Source: Vibrio cincinnatiensis (GTDB taxonomy: Bacteria > Pseudomonadota > Gammaproteobacteria > Enterobacterales > Vibrionaceae). Taken from it: a stretch of 64,000 bases of DNA. The notes beneath the pieces were generated by a model, which made no database searches, was not told the DNA's origin, and worked only from the letters and a program-made list of their open reading frames with translations. Both the position numbers and the translations under genes were made by a program. The stretch covers positions 62,001-126,000 of the forward strand of contig NZ_SGOM01000002.1 of assembly GCF_022113815.1 (NCBI RefSeq). Reading direction: 5' to 3'. Shown one piece after another: positions 38,407 to 47,720 of the stretch; position 1 is the stretch's first letter, and each line of letters starts with the position of its first letter.

Positions 38407-39870
38407 TTGAACAAGATACAACAAAATCTCGAATTGCTAAAATCACAAGTAGAAGCCAATAATAATTCAGACATATTATTGGAAGCGAATAAACTTCTAT
38501 TGCAAGCTAAGCAAATTAACTTTGTTTCAGGGATTATTACTGCATTAGTTATTATTGCTCGAATCAATTGGTTACAAGGTGATTACGAGCATTCTATCGA
38601 AATGGTCAAAGAAGCAGAAAACTATCATAATACTCAGGATAATGATGATGTCCTTCCTGAGTTGCTTCATTTGTATGCGTTGAATGCTCTTAGTCGCTCC
38701 CAACATTATACAGCAAAAAAATATTGGCTAGATGCTCTGGACAAGTCAATGTTTACCAATAATATGGTAATAGAAATTGAAAGCTTACTCGGTATTGGAG
38801 AGGCTCTTTTCTCATTAGAGGAATATCCTCGCTCCATTGAAATTTTTGAATTAGCGATAAAAATCGCTAATAAAAGTAAAAATAGAAAATTGGAGGTCAG
38901 AGCTTATATTTTACTAGCGACTAGCTATTTAGAGCTTAATCATTATATTGATATGCTCACGGTTCTTGATCTTGCAGAAGAAAAAGTAGATGGAAAACAA
39001 TGCCCCACTTGGCATATTAAACTTTGGTTACTAAAAAGTACGGCACTGCTTAAGTTAGGTAGAGTGAAAGATGCTAAAAATGCAGCATTTCAAGCTTACA
39101 ATCTTTCCATGTCATCTAATGCAACAAAACTTCGGATTAATGCTTTAGGCTGTTTATCTAGAATTGCACTCGCAAGTGATAATCAGCCTCGCGCGCTCTA
39201 TTTATCTGATATCGCTGAAGCTGTTGCGATGAAAATTGATGATAAAGAATCATTAGCACAAATTTATCTTTATCAATCTCAAGTGCATCAAGATGCTAAA
39301 GACTATCAAGCCGCCTTATCTTCATTTAAAAAATATAAAACTCATGTTTTAAATGTAGTGAAAAATAAGACAAACAGTCACAACTTAGATAAAAATTATA
39401 AAATAAAAAATCAGTTAGCAGTTAGGATAACCAAATCCATTAACTACTTAAAAAATCATCATACCAATGATAATGGTACTCTAAATTCACTCATATCAGA
39501 AACAACATGGTGGGAGAAATTGATGTTATTTAAAGCATCAATGAATAATCACTCACACTCCGTTATCATGTTTTACCATGATAACCCTAAAGTCATTGAT
39601 GAATGTGAAAAGTTAATTTCTCCATTATGTGTCAATGATGACTTTCTCTCTCGTTTAAGTCATAAACGACTAGGATTACTGATCTTCGGTTTAGATGGTT
39701 CAGAAACGGTTTATAAAAAAATAAAAATGATTATGCGATTATACCCTTGGGATCGAAAAGGCCTCATTGGAGAAAAGCCGGCCGTCTCCTATCAGGATGT
39801 ACTTAGTTTTCCATTTACCATTGAACAATTAGATGGTTCATTAAACTTTGAAGAATTAGAAGAATATTAA
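38407..39870 (+). CDS. TPR protein with an apparently degenerate GGDEF-like C-terminus
   Basis: About 487 residues if started at TTG 38407 (LNKIQQNLELLKSQ), which has AGG nine bases upstream. The frame is open to ATG 38338 but that start overlaps the terminator of the preceding gene; GTG 38380 is another option. Residues 1-330 are TPR-like helical repeats, like those of the next gene. The C-terminal part (SVIMFYHDNPKVIDECEKL, DDFLSRLSHKRLGLLIFG) follows the pattern of a GGDEF domain in which RYGGEEF has become RLSHKRLG, so it should be inactive. It lies three bases before the intact cyclase gene. Confidence 0.65.
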   Translation: MNKIQQNLELLKSQVEANNNSDILLEANKLLLQAKQINFVSGIITALVIIARINWLQGDYEHSIEMVKEAENYHNTQDNDDVLPELLHLYALNALSRSQHYTAKKYWLDALDKSMFTNNMVIEIESLLGIGEALFSLEEYPRSIEIFELAIKIANKSKNRKLEVRAYILLATSYLELNHYIDMLTVLDLAEEKVDGKQCPTWHIKLWLLKSTALLKLGRVKDAKNAAFQAYNLSMSSNATKLRINALGCLSRIALASDNQPRALYLSDIAEAVAMKIDDKESLAQIYLYQSQVHQDAKDYQAALSSFKKYKTHVLNVVKNKTNSHNLDKNYKIKNQLAVRITKSINYLKNHHTNDNGTLNSLISETTWWEKLMLFKASMNNHSHSVIMFYHDNPKVIDECEKLISPLCVNDDFLSRLSHKRLGLLIFGLDGSETVYKKIKMIMRLYPWDRKGLIGEKPAVSYQDVLSFPFTIEQLDGSLNFEELEEY

Positions 39871-39872
39871 AA

Positions 39873-41453
39873 ATGGATGCATTGCTCAACAAAATTAGTC
39901 AGGCTGGACTTGATATCCTAAACATCGATGAAGAACATAGACTCGATTTTTGGAATCACGTGATTGAACATATTGCGACTAGCCCAGAAGAAAAAGCCAA
40001 AGCTTTAATTGGTAAGTCAGAGTTTCTTTTAAAAATAAATAAATTAGAAGAAAGTATTTCTGGGCTTTATGATGCTTTATCTCTGCTATCTGATGATATT
40101 GATACTATTTTAATGACAAAGTTTCATTTGATTCATCGTTTGATAGAAAATGGACAATATGAGAAAGCGCTTGAGGAATGTTCACTCTACGCTGAACTGT
40201 CGGGTGAATATGGCTATATTACTCATTACGTATTATCTGTGATTACGCTCGGTAGATTATGTGAAGCCTATGGTGATTATCAGCTGGCTATTCTTATCCA
40301 TAAAAGAATCAGTAAAATAGAGCACCTTCTCACCTCAAGATCAATTCTAACTATTTATAAATTAAGGCTGCTCTGCTGTAACATTGCATTAAAACAATAT
40401 ACTACTGCTGAACATCTGTTAGCCGAGTGTGAAGCTTTATGCACGCTCAATCATAATAGTGAACTTAATTGTCAGTTATTGTTCTATAAATCTCGACTCT
40501 ATAGAGCAAAGAAAAACTTTCAAGGTGCCTTAAAAGTTTTTGGTTTATTAAACACGGAAACAAAAAGAAAAAATAATAGTACCGTTTCTCATCACTTACA
40601 TTTAGACCGAGTGAACTATTTAGTCGAATTAGGCCAAACTGTATTGGCAAAATTTTATTTAAAAAACCTTAAGAAACGCGTCAAACAAATTAGCTCACCA
40701 GCACTGTTAAAAGAGTTCTATGAAACCTTTAGTCATGTTCATGAACTTAATGATAATTATGAGCAGGCATTATATTATCAAGAAAAAGCATTAGAAATAG
40801 AAATTAATCTGATTAAAACAGCCCCCATTTACTATTTAAGTGTTGAGGTGATGAAAAAGCTTTCACAGATAGAGTCTAAACTCACGCTCTCTATCTCTGA
40901 GAAACGCTACAAAGAACTGCAAGAGTCTTCTGTACGACAAAAACAGATGCTCACTCAATTACAGAAAGATGTTTATATCGATCCTCTCACTCAGTTGCAA
41001 AACCGTCGCTGGTTAGATGGAAAACTTGAACAATTAATTGAGCAAGATCGTTCTTTTGCTTTCTTAATCGTAGATATTGATCACTTTAAATCGATCAACG
41101 ATGAACTTAGCCATTTAGTGGGAGATAAAGCCATCTCAAATGTATCTAATGAAATTTCTTCTTATTTTATTCCCTATGGCGCTTCTTGCGTACGTTATGG
41201 TGGCGAAGAATTCCTCGTCATTATGGAAGATGTTTCATTAATGCAACTGAAAGTTCATGCAGAATCGTTTAGAAAACGAATTGCCAATTTCCCATGGATG
41301 GATATCCTCGGAGATAGAAACTTAACCGTCAGTATCGGTATTACCTTGCATCGACGAGGAGAAACGACCCAACGTACTTTCCACCGTGCCGATAAAGCCT
41401 TATATCGAGCGAAAGCTAACGGCCGTAACCAAGTCTGTTCTGAGAGTATCTAA
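39873..41453 (+). CDS. TPR-GGDEF diguanylate cyclase
   Basis: A 526-residue soluble protein: TPR-like helical repeats over about 1-330, a coiled linker (LTLSISEKRYKELQESSVRQKQML), then a full GGDEF domain with DPLTQLQNRRWLD, LIVDIDHFKSIND and the active site RYGGEEFLVIM. It should make c-di-GMP from two GTP. No membrane helix or receiver is seen, so the TPR region probably takes the input by protein contact. It lies in an operon with the degenerate paralogue upstream. Confidence 0.9.
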   Translation: MDALLNKISQAGLDILNIDEEHRLDFWNHVIEHIATSPEEKAKALIGKSEFLLKINKLEESISGLYDALSLLSDDIDTILMTKFHLIHRLIENGQYEKALEECSLYAELSGEYGYITHYVLSVITLGRLCEAYGDYQLAILIHKRISKIEHLLTSRSILTIYKLRLLCCNIALKQYTTAEHLLAECEALCTLNHNSELNCQLLFYKSRLYRAKKNFQGALKVFGLLNTETKRKNNSTVSHHLHLDRVNYLVELGQTVLAKFYLKNLKKRVKQISSPALLKEFYETFSHVHELNDNYEQALYYQEKALEIEINLIKTAPIYYLSVEVMKKLSQIESKLTLSISEKRYKELQESSVRQKQMLTQLQKDVYIDPLTQLQNRRWLDGKLEQLIEQDRSFAFLIVDIDHFKSINDELSHLVGDKAISNVSNEISSYFIPYGASCVRYGGEEFLVIMEDVSLMQLKVHAESFRKRIANFPWMDILGDRNLTVSIGITLHRRGETTQRTFHRADKALYRAKANGRNQVCSESI

Positions 41454-41502
41454 CTTCGTCGATCAGTCGGTGAAAAATACACCGACATTTCTTCTTATCC
41501 AT

Positions 41503-41537
41503 AAAAAAGCGAATCCGTTGGATTCGCTTTTCTTTTT
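41503..41537. terminator. Bidirectional terminator between cyclase gene and ackA
   Basis: Stem AAAAGCGAATC / GATTCGCTTTT with a 5-base loop and flanking A and T runs; it serves both convergent genes. Confidence 0.9.
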
Positions 41538-41555
41538 ATATACTGACTTTGGTAG

Positions 41556-42746
41556 TTACAACATTTCTACTGACTGCTGAGCAATCACGAATTCCTCGTT
41601 GGTTGGAATAACTAAGGCAAGTTTTGAGTCTGAACGAGTGATAGTACCTGATTGGCCAAAACGAGCATCAGCATTGCCTTGCTGATCTTCTTTATATCCA
41701 AAAACAGAGAGGTAACTGAGAATTTCGCTGCGAATCGGTAATGAGTTTTCACCTATGCCACCAGTAAAAACAATGGCATCCACTTCTTCACCAATAGCCA
41801 CCATATAAGAGCCAATGTATTTCGCAACGCGGTAAGTGAAAATATCAAAAGCTAATTTGGCCCGAGGGTTGCCGTTTTCCATCGCTTCTAATACCCCACG
41901 AGCATCGCTAGTCACCCCTGAAACACCTAAGAAGCCTGATTTTTTATTCAGCATGTCAAACAGCTCTTCTTGCTTCCACCCTTTGCGGAATAGGAATTCA
42001 ATGACGCTTGGGTCAAGATCACCACAGCGTGTTCCCATCATTAAACCGGCGAGCGGTGTTAGCCCCATACTGGTATCAACACATTCACCATGTTTCACCG
42101 CTGTAACAGAAGCGCCATTACCTAAATGCACGGTAATAAAGTTACTTTGTTCAATAGGTTTGTTGATCATTTTTGCCGCTTGACGGCTGACATAATAATG
42201 GCTAGTTCCATGAGCCCCATAACGGCGCACTTTATGTTTTTCATACAATTCGTAAGGTAAAGCAAAAGTAAATGCTTTAGCTGGCATTGTCTGATGGAAG
42301 GCGGTATCAAAAACAGCAAACTGAGGTAATTCTGGGAAGGCTTCCATTGCTGCGCGCATCCCTACCGCATTCGCTTTATTATGCAGTGGTGCGAGTTCAG
42401 CTAAACGCTCTACATCTTTAATGACTTCATCCGTGACTCTGACTGTCCCTTTAAACGTTTCTCCCCCCGCGACAATACGGTGGCCAACCGCCACGAATTG
42501 AGAACTTAAACCTAAGGTTTCTAACAGTTTCACCACACGGTTCACTGCGTATTGATGATGATCCTCTGAGGTGTTAATGGCTTCCTCTGTTTTTTCTCCT
42601 TGATACTTCCAGCTTATGGCGGCTTCTGGGAGACCAAAACATTCACCAAGACCAGTGACCAATGCTTCGCCAGTGGCTGAGTCAATCACGGCAAATTTAA
42701 GCGAGGAGCTTCCTGAGTTGATAACCAACACATACGAGTTCGACAT
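41556..42746 (-). CDS. ackA: Acetate kinase
   Basis: A 396-residue enzyme converting acetyl phosphate and ADP to acetate and ATP. Family signatures are clear: VLVINSGSSSLKFAVID at the N-terminus and MGTRCGDLDPSVIEF, HLGNGASVTAV and FTGGIGENS further on. Length is standard. No pta gene is adjacent, so this may be the second, unlinked acetate kinase found in vibrios. ATG with nearby purine-rich sequence; monocistronic with the terminator downstream. Confidence 0.95.
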   Translation of the reverse strand: MSNSYVLVINSGSSSLKFAVIDSATGEALVTGLGECFGLPEAAISWKYQGEKTEEAINTSEDHHQYAVNRVVKLLETLGLSSQFVAVGHRIVAGGETFKGTVRVTDEVIKDVERLAELAPLHNKANAVGMRAAMEAFPELPQFAVFDTAFHQTMPAKAFTFALPYELYEKHKVRRYGAHGTSHYYVSRQAAKMINKPIEQSNFITVHLGNGASVTAVKHGECVDTSMGLTPLAGLMMGTRCGDLDPSVIEFLFRKGWKQEELFDMLNKKSGFLGVSGVTSDARGVLEAMENGNPRAKLAFDIFTYRVAKYIGSYMVAIGEEVDAIVFTGGIGENSLPIRSEILSYLSVFGYKEDQQGNADARFGQSGTITRSDSKLALVIPTNEEFVIAQQSVEML

Positions 42747-42847
42747 GGGGCAGTATCCTGTTTCCGACTAAGAGTTCGAAGCTTATGCTTCTCCATTTCA
42801 TGTTGACCATTATTCAATAATTTTTGAATCTTTCAACTTTTGTTTTG

Positions 42848-43063
42848 CTATTTATTGATGGAAAGGTTTTTTTGTTGATCTTTAACAAGGAATGATTTCT
42901 TTTGAGCAGAGAAATATATTGTTAACCCTTCCCCCTCCACCTTTGATTGGCTGATGAGAGTAACATAGCAAAAAATAGAGACCATACCTAATCCGAGGGT
43001 TTTTAAGCTCAGCCAACTGTCTCGTCCTGAAATGTGTTTATACATTGAGGCCGAGACAAACAT
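42848..43063 (-). CDS. Doubtful small membrane ORF
   Basis: A 71-residue frame with one hydrophobic segment (KTLGLGMVSIFCYVTLIS) and a charged tail. No convincing ribosome site is present at either ATG (43063 or 43045). It fills the otherwise empty 370-base gap between ackA and vctC. I do not recognise it; it may be a real short protein or chance. Confidence 0.3.
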   Translation of the reverse strand: MFVSASMYKHISGRDSWLSLKTLGLGMVSIFCYVTLISQSKVEGEGLTIYFSAQKKSFLVKDQQKNLSINK

Positions 43064-43118
43064 TGTAAAAAAGCCGTTGGCACTTACCGCAGGCTAAATG
43101 AAATCATCGCAGGAGAGT

Positions 43119-43880
43119 CTAAGCGGTGTGGTATAAACACATCCGCTTCCCTTCTAGCTCAAGTACTCGAAATGGCGTTTCATAAATCTCGCTAAGGACG
43201 CCTTCTTGAATGACCTCATCAACCGAGCCCTGCGCAACAACCTGCCCTTTTTTTAATGCAATGATGGTGTCTGAATAACACGAGGCAAAATTAATATCGT
43301 GGATCACGACAACAACAGCCTTGTTGAGTTCGTGGGCTAAGCGTTGAATCGTAGTCATGATCTGCAACGAATGTTTGATATCTAAATTGTTGAGCGGCTC
43401 ATCTAAGAAGATGTAATCCGTATCTTGCGCCATGACCATGGCAATAAAAGCCAGTTGTCGCTGCCCACCACTTAATTCATCCAGGTAGTGATGTTCTAAG
43501 CTTTTCATCTCCAGATAATCAATCGCTTGATCAATAACCGCTTGATCTTCAGCGGTTAACTTACCTTGGGAATGAGGAAAGCGTCCGAATGCGACTAGCT
43601 CCCGAACCGTAAAACGCATGGTTAAGTTATTCGCTTGACGCAAGACAGACAGCCGCTTCGCTAATGCTTTAGTATCCCAATCCACCAACTCTCGGCTATC
43701 AATCCATACCTTACCTTGATCGCGGGAGATCAAGCGACTAGCCATGGATAACAGGGTACTTTTCCCAGCCCCATTTGGTCCGATGATCGAAGTGACTTTC
43801 CCTTTAGCAAAGTCGGCACTTGCTTCATGAACCACTGCTTGAGAACCAAAATATTTAGTCAATTTGTCTAATTGAATCAT
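43119..43880 (-). CDS. vctC: Siderophore ABC transporter ATPase (VctC-like)
   Basis: A 253-residue ATPase starting at ATG 43880, 5 bases after the permease stop; the longer frame to 43937 overlaps that gene. Walker A GPNGAGKSTL, signature LSGGQRQLAFIAMVMAQDTD, Walker B YIFLDEPLNNLD and switch VVIHD. It belongs to the FepC/FatE/VctC class that powers ferric-siderophore import. Last gene of the P-D-G-C operon. Confidence 0.9.
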   Translation of the reverse strand: MIQLDKLTKYFGSQAVVHEASADFAKGKVTSIIGPNGAGKSTLLSMASRLISRDQGKVWIDSRELVDWDTKALAKRLSVLRQANNLTMRFTVRELVAFGRFPHSQGKLTAEDQAVIDQAIDYLEMKSLEHHYLDELSGGQRQLAFIAMVMAQDTDYIFLDEPLNNLDIKHSLQIMTTIQRLAHELNKAVVVVIHDINFASCYSDTIIALKKGQVVAQGSVDEVIQEGVLSEIYETPFRVLELEGKRMCLYHTA

Positions 43881-43887
43881 AAGGGGC

Positions 43888-44838
43888 CTATACCACTTTA
43901 TTGCGTAAAAGAAGAGAGAGGAAATAGATACCACCAATGAAATTGATGATAACGCTCAAGGTTGTGCCAAATGAAAAGACGTTTTCCACTACCCACTGCC
44001 CCGCCAGCAAAGCCGCAACCGACATTGCAGAGCAAGCCACTAATAAGGTTCGATGCTGATAAGTGTGCAACCATTCTCGTGTCAGGTTGGTCACGAGCAA
44101 CCCAAAAAACATCACCGGCCCAACAAGAGCAGTCGAAATTGAAACCAAAATAGCACTCAGTAGCATGACGTTGCGGGTCGTTTGCTTTACATCCACACCA
44201 AGGCTAATGGCATTATCAGTGTCTAGCCACAATACATCTAAAATTCGGTGTAAACGAAATAAACCATAGCTAACCACAAGTAGTAGTGGTGAAACCACGT
44301 AAACCAAATTGACATTAACGTTATTAAAACTGGCGAACATTTTGGCTTGTACCGCTGCAAAATCATTCGGATCCATCAGCATGATGAAAAAAGAGGAAAA
44401 GTTGGAGAAGAGTTGACCGAGAATGACACCCAGTAGCAGTAATACGATGATATTGCTGCGCTGACGATGAAAATAAAAGGTAAACAGTAAACTGGAAAAC
44501 AGCAGCATGACCCCAACGGATAATGAGAAGTTCCAGTAACTATTGAGCATAATATGGCTTAAGCTGCCAAACAGAGCCACCACCAGCACTTGCACCAATA
44601 AATAGAGCGAATCAAATCCCATAATACTTGGAGTTAGAATGCGGTTGTGGGTGATGGTTTGAAATGCCAACGACGATTGGGCAATAGCCATTCCAGCAAC
44701 GATAATCGCCAATACTTTAGGAATACGCCGGGATAAAAAGTATTGATAATTATCGGCGGTTAATCCAAGGCCAACGAAAAGTGCAGAAAATACCAATACC
44801 GCCACCAGCATCACGAGTGTCTTACTTCTATCTTGCAT
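43888..44838 (-). CDS. vctG: Siderophore ABC transporter permease (VctG-like, FecCD family)
   Basis: A 316-residue membrane protein with about nine helices and FecCD motifs (GMAIAQSSLAFQTITHNRILTPSIMGFDSLY, then GPVMFFGLLVTNLTREWL). It overlaps the other permease gene by 11 bases. The two form the heterodimeric channel. Confidence 0.88.
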   Translation of the reverse strand: MQDRSKTLVMLVAVLVFSALFVGLGLTADNYQYFLSRRIPKVLAIIVAGMAIAQSSLAFQTITHNRILTPSIMGFDSLYLLVQVLVVALFGSLSHIMLNSYWNFSLSVGVMLLFSSLLFTFYFHRQRSNIIVLLLLGVILGQLFSNFSSFFIMLMDPNDFAAVQAKMFASFNNVNVNLVYVVSPLLLVVSYGLFRLHRILDVLWLDTDNAISLGVDVKQTTRNVMLLSAILVSISTALVGPVMFFGLLVTNLTREWLHTYQHRTLLVACSAMSVAALLAGQWVVENVFSFGTTLSVIINFIGGIYFLSLLLRNKVV

Positions 44839-45766
44839 GCTTTGGCCCTCTTAAAATCAGCAAGATAAAAGCGATACCGCCAAGAATACTGATGATCATG
44901 GAAATGGGGATTTCATAAGGGAAGATAATCACTCGGCTAATCATGTCACACAATAAAACCAGTGAAGCACCAAACAAGGCTGTACGTGGAATATTTTTAC
45001 GCAAGTTATCGCCGAAAAAATAACTGACTAAATTCGGTACAATCAGGCCTAAAAAGGGCAATTGACCAACAATCATCACCACGGAAGCGGCCATAATCGA
45101 CACTAAACACACGCCCAACGTTAAAACCTGTTGGTAATTTAGCCCCAGATTCACCGCAAAATCTTTTCCCATACCGACTGCAGAGATTCGCGCCGCATAC
45201 AGATAACTCAATAACGCGACAGGAATCGCAATGTATAAGAGCTCAAAATCACCATTTAATAGATTAGCAAAATTAGCCACGGCCCAACCGGAGAGATTTT
45301 GTAAAGCATCATAACGATAAGCAATAAAGGTCGCCGCCGATTGCACAACATTACCAAAGATAATCCCAACCAATGGCACAAAAACAACATTCTTAAACTG
45401 AATACGTTGGATAAACTGGACAAAAATCAATGTTCCGATCATGGCAGTCGAAAAAACAAGCAGTAAACTTTCACCATGTCCAAATAGAACAAGGCTAAGC
45501 ACATAACCCAACATAGCACATTCGATGGTGCCGGAAGTGGAAGGCGCAGCAAACCGATTTTGGCTGATTTGCTGCATAATAAGGCCAGCTATACTTAACC
45601 CGCCACCCGCCAGTAAAACGGCTAACAATCGAGGTAAACGGCTGGTCAACAGTAGTTGCCAAGCAATACTGTCTCCTTGTAGCAATGCGGTCAAAGACAG
45701 GTGCCCCACCCCAACAAACAATGAAGCCAGGCTTAAAATACACAATACGAGTAATAACTTTTTCAA
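44828..45766 (-). CDS. vctD: Siderophore ABC transporter permease (VctD-like, FecCD family; TTG start)
   Basis: A 312-residue permease starting at TTG 45766 (LKKLLLVLCILSLASLFVG), with a GAGG site six bases upstream. The frame extends to 45850 but without a ribosome site and would add an extra hydrophobic stretch. FecCD motifs: GGGLSIAGLIMQQISQNRFAAPSTSG and GQLPFLGLIVPNLVSYFFG. The binding-protein gene lies about 240 bases upstream. Confidence 0.88.
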   Translation of the reverse strand: MKKLLLVLCILSLASLFVGVGHLSLTALLQGDSIAWQLLLTSRLPRLLAVLLAGGGLSIAGLIMQQISQNRFAAPSTSGTIECAMLGYVLSLVLFGHGESLLLVFSTAMIGTLIFVQFIQRIQFKNVVFVPLVGIIFGNVVQSAATFIAYRYDALQNLSGWAVANFANLLNGDFELLYIAIPVALLSYLYAARISAVGMGKDFAVNLGLNYQQVLTLGVCLVSIMAASVVMIVGQLPFLGLIVPNLVSYFFGDNLRKNIPRTALFGASLVLLCDMISRVIIFPYEIPISMIISILGGIAFILLILRGPKHAR

Positions 45767-46004
45767 AGTTAACCTCAAACGACAAAACTCAATAAAAACG
45801 ATCGTGCTTAAGAAGGTAAAAAATAACACCGCACGAATAAATAAAGTCAAAGGTTAAACAAAGTAACCTTTGACGATATCTCTCCATACGACTGGATGTA
45901 CTGTTAGCCATACCATTTATCTACATAAGCTGTACTAAGATTGAGAAGATAAACGCCATCACCGATCATCACTTCAAGTCGTAAAGATATAAGTAATAGG
46001 TTAT

Positions 46005-46919
46005 TTACTCTTGGTGAAGTTTTACTTGCATGTCACTCAGCATTTGCTCCGTTGCGGTCACGCCAGCAATCGCTAAATACCAAGCATTGAGGTCAAGAAA
46101 CACCATTCGATGTTGTTGATAAGCCTGTGTCGCTTTAATCAAATCATTTTCAAACTCTTCACGAGTACGGCTTTCCCCTTTATTGACTAACCTATCGCGA
46201 TCAATGATAAACAACGTTTGCGGGTTATTTTGTCGAATATATTCGTATGAGATCAAGTTTCCGTGATTGGCCGTTTGCTTCACTGTCGCGGCTTCACTAA
46301 AGCCAAAATCTTTATAGACTGCCGCAAAACGCGAATTGGCCCCAAAGGTCGTAATGTTGCCCCCTGAGCTCATCACTGTCATGGCTTTAGCTTGGTGCTT
46401 TTGGTTGTAGTTATGCACTTGCGTAAAGGTTTTATCTAATTCTGCAATCTTCGCTTCTACTTTGTCTTCAATGGCAAAAAGCTTACCTAGATTACGCCAT
46501 TGTGCCTGAGTACTCTCCCAATACGGTTTTTTATCATCAATGGCAAACACGACTGTAGGTGCAATTTTGCTTAGCTCATCATAAGCCGTACGTGCCGCAC
46601 GAGGTCCTGTGATAATGACATCGGGTTTTTGCGTATAAATTCGCTCAAAATCAGGTTCAAAGAGTGAGCCTGCGGGTGCGTAGTCAGCCCCTTTGTACTG
46701 CGCTAAATACTCTGGAAGTTCTGCCACTTTAGAGACAGCAACCGGATTAATCCCAAAATAGTGAACCGCATCCAATGGACCAATACCAATGACCACCACG
46801 CGTTGAGGATTCTGCTCTACCGTTGTTTTACCCATTTGGTGCTCAATCGTTACATTGGCAGCCTGTACCGAGAGTGAAGTAAACAGCCCAAATGCGGCCC
46901 AACTCATTACTGATTTCAT
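46005..46919 (-). CDS. vctP: Ferric-siderophore periplasmic binding protein (VctP/FatB-like)
   Basis: A 304-residue protein starting at ATG 46919 with GGAAG upstream and a signal peptide ending at VQAA. It has the class III binding-protein features: NPQRVVVIGIGPLDAVHYFG, KPDVIITGPRAA and a long linking helix. This class binds catecholate ferric-siderophores. It heads the operon P-D-G-C behind a Fur-like site. Vibriobactin or enterobactin-type ligands are the family precedent; the exact ligand is not readable. Confidence 0.87.
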   Translation of the reverse strand: MKSVMSWAAFGLFTSLSVQAANVTIEHQMGKTTVEQNPQRVVVIGIGPLDAVHYFGINPVAVSKVAELPEYLAQYKGADYAPAGSLFEPDFERIYTQKPDVIITGPRAARTAYDELSKIAPTVVFAIDDKKPYWESTQAQWRNLGKLFAIEDKVEAKIAELDKTFTQVHNYNQKHQAKAMTVMSSGGNITTFGANSRFAAVYKDFGFSEAATVKQTANHGNLISYEYIRQNNPQTLFIIDRDRLVNKGESRTREEFENDLIKATQAYQQHRMVFLDLNAWYLAIAGVTATEQMLSDMQVKLHQE

Positions 46920-46956
46920 ACCCTTCCTTATTAGCAATAAATATTGCGATGTATTT

Positions 46957-46975
46957 TGATAAGCATTCGCATTAA
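46957..46975 (-). promoter_or_regulatory. Fur-like box upstream of vctP
   Basis: TGATAAGCATTCGCATTA resembles the Fur repeat pattern (GATAAT-like hexamers around a central C) with several mismatches. It lies 38 bases upstream of the start, within the expected promoter. Confidence 0.45.
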
Positions 46976-47120
46976 GTGAGTGGCACTATAACTAGTTCTG
47001 TTTTAGGTCGCAATAGCGTCGCAACGATTTCGTAGGCTTATCACACCATTAGGTTATTTTTCGCCAACCACTCACACCTAAATTATATTCTGCCGTGCTA
47101 GATTTTATTTCTAAAAAGGC

Positions 47121-47396
47121 TTACTGATGGATAGGAAAGAGAATCAACAATAGGCTCAATAGGCAAGGCATGCACACACAGAGAAGAAAAACCATTTTTG
47201 TCCACTGACAATTTTTCCAATAGCTGAGGATTGGAGCCGCAGTAAATAGGCAAATCAGAACGAGAACAACATGGATCAGTTGTAGTAATGAAAGTCCCAC
47301 CAGCAACAACGCAAGCGCCAGCAGTCGATCAACAGGAATCGTCAGTTTGTATCCCAACCCCAATAGCAAAAGAAGCGTAAAGATGAGGGCGACCAT
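47121..47396 (-). CDS. Small four-helix membrane protein under a Fur-like operator
   Basis: A 91-residue, very hydrophobic protein with about three to four membrane helices (MVALIFTLLLLLGLGYKL, LLALALLLVGLSLLQLIHVV, LVLICLFTAAPILSYW, MVFLLCVCMPCLLSLLLIL). An AGGTGG ribosome site precedes the ATG and a near-perfect Fur palindrome lies just upstream. I do not recognise the family. Place between a siderophore importer and an exporter, plus the operator, suggests a role in iron starvation. Confidence 0.65.
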   Translation of the reverse strand: MVALIFTLLLLLGLGYKLTIPVDRLLALALLLVGLSLLQLIHVVLVLICLFTAAPILSYWKNCQWTKMVFLLCVCMPCLLSLLLILFPIHQ

Positions 47397-47407
47397 GAAC
47401 CACCTTT

Positions 47408-47424
47408 ATGATATTAATTATCAT
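47408..47424 (-). promoter_or_regulatory. Fur-type palindrome
   Basis: ATGATATTAATTATCAT is a perfect palindrome around TTAAT and matches the core of the Fur consensus GATAATGATAATCATTATC well. It lies 12-28 bases upstream of the small membrane protein start, where Fur binding would block expression. The emrD-like gene begins about 300 bases away in the other direction. Confidence 0.65.
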
Positions 47425-47720
47425 TTACATAAAGAATAACATCGACTCGAGGAAAGACAATAGGTTAACGATAAAAAACCTTACTTTTCCTATGATAAGG
47501 ATCTCTTATTTTATCAAGTAAAAAACCCACCCTCTCCCCGCAGATTTGATTAGTTTTTCTAATCTAAATTATAGAATTATATCGTGCTAAATAGAGTAAA
47601 TTAGGATTGATTAAGCACTAATGACACACTACCATCTCGCGCTGAGAGTGTAGCCATGCTTTCATTTCTCATTAGTAAAATTTTTCCTTTTTATTTTAAT
47701 GTTGTTGGGTGGAGAAAAAG

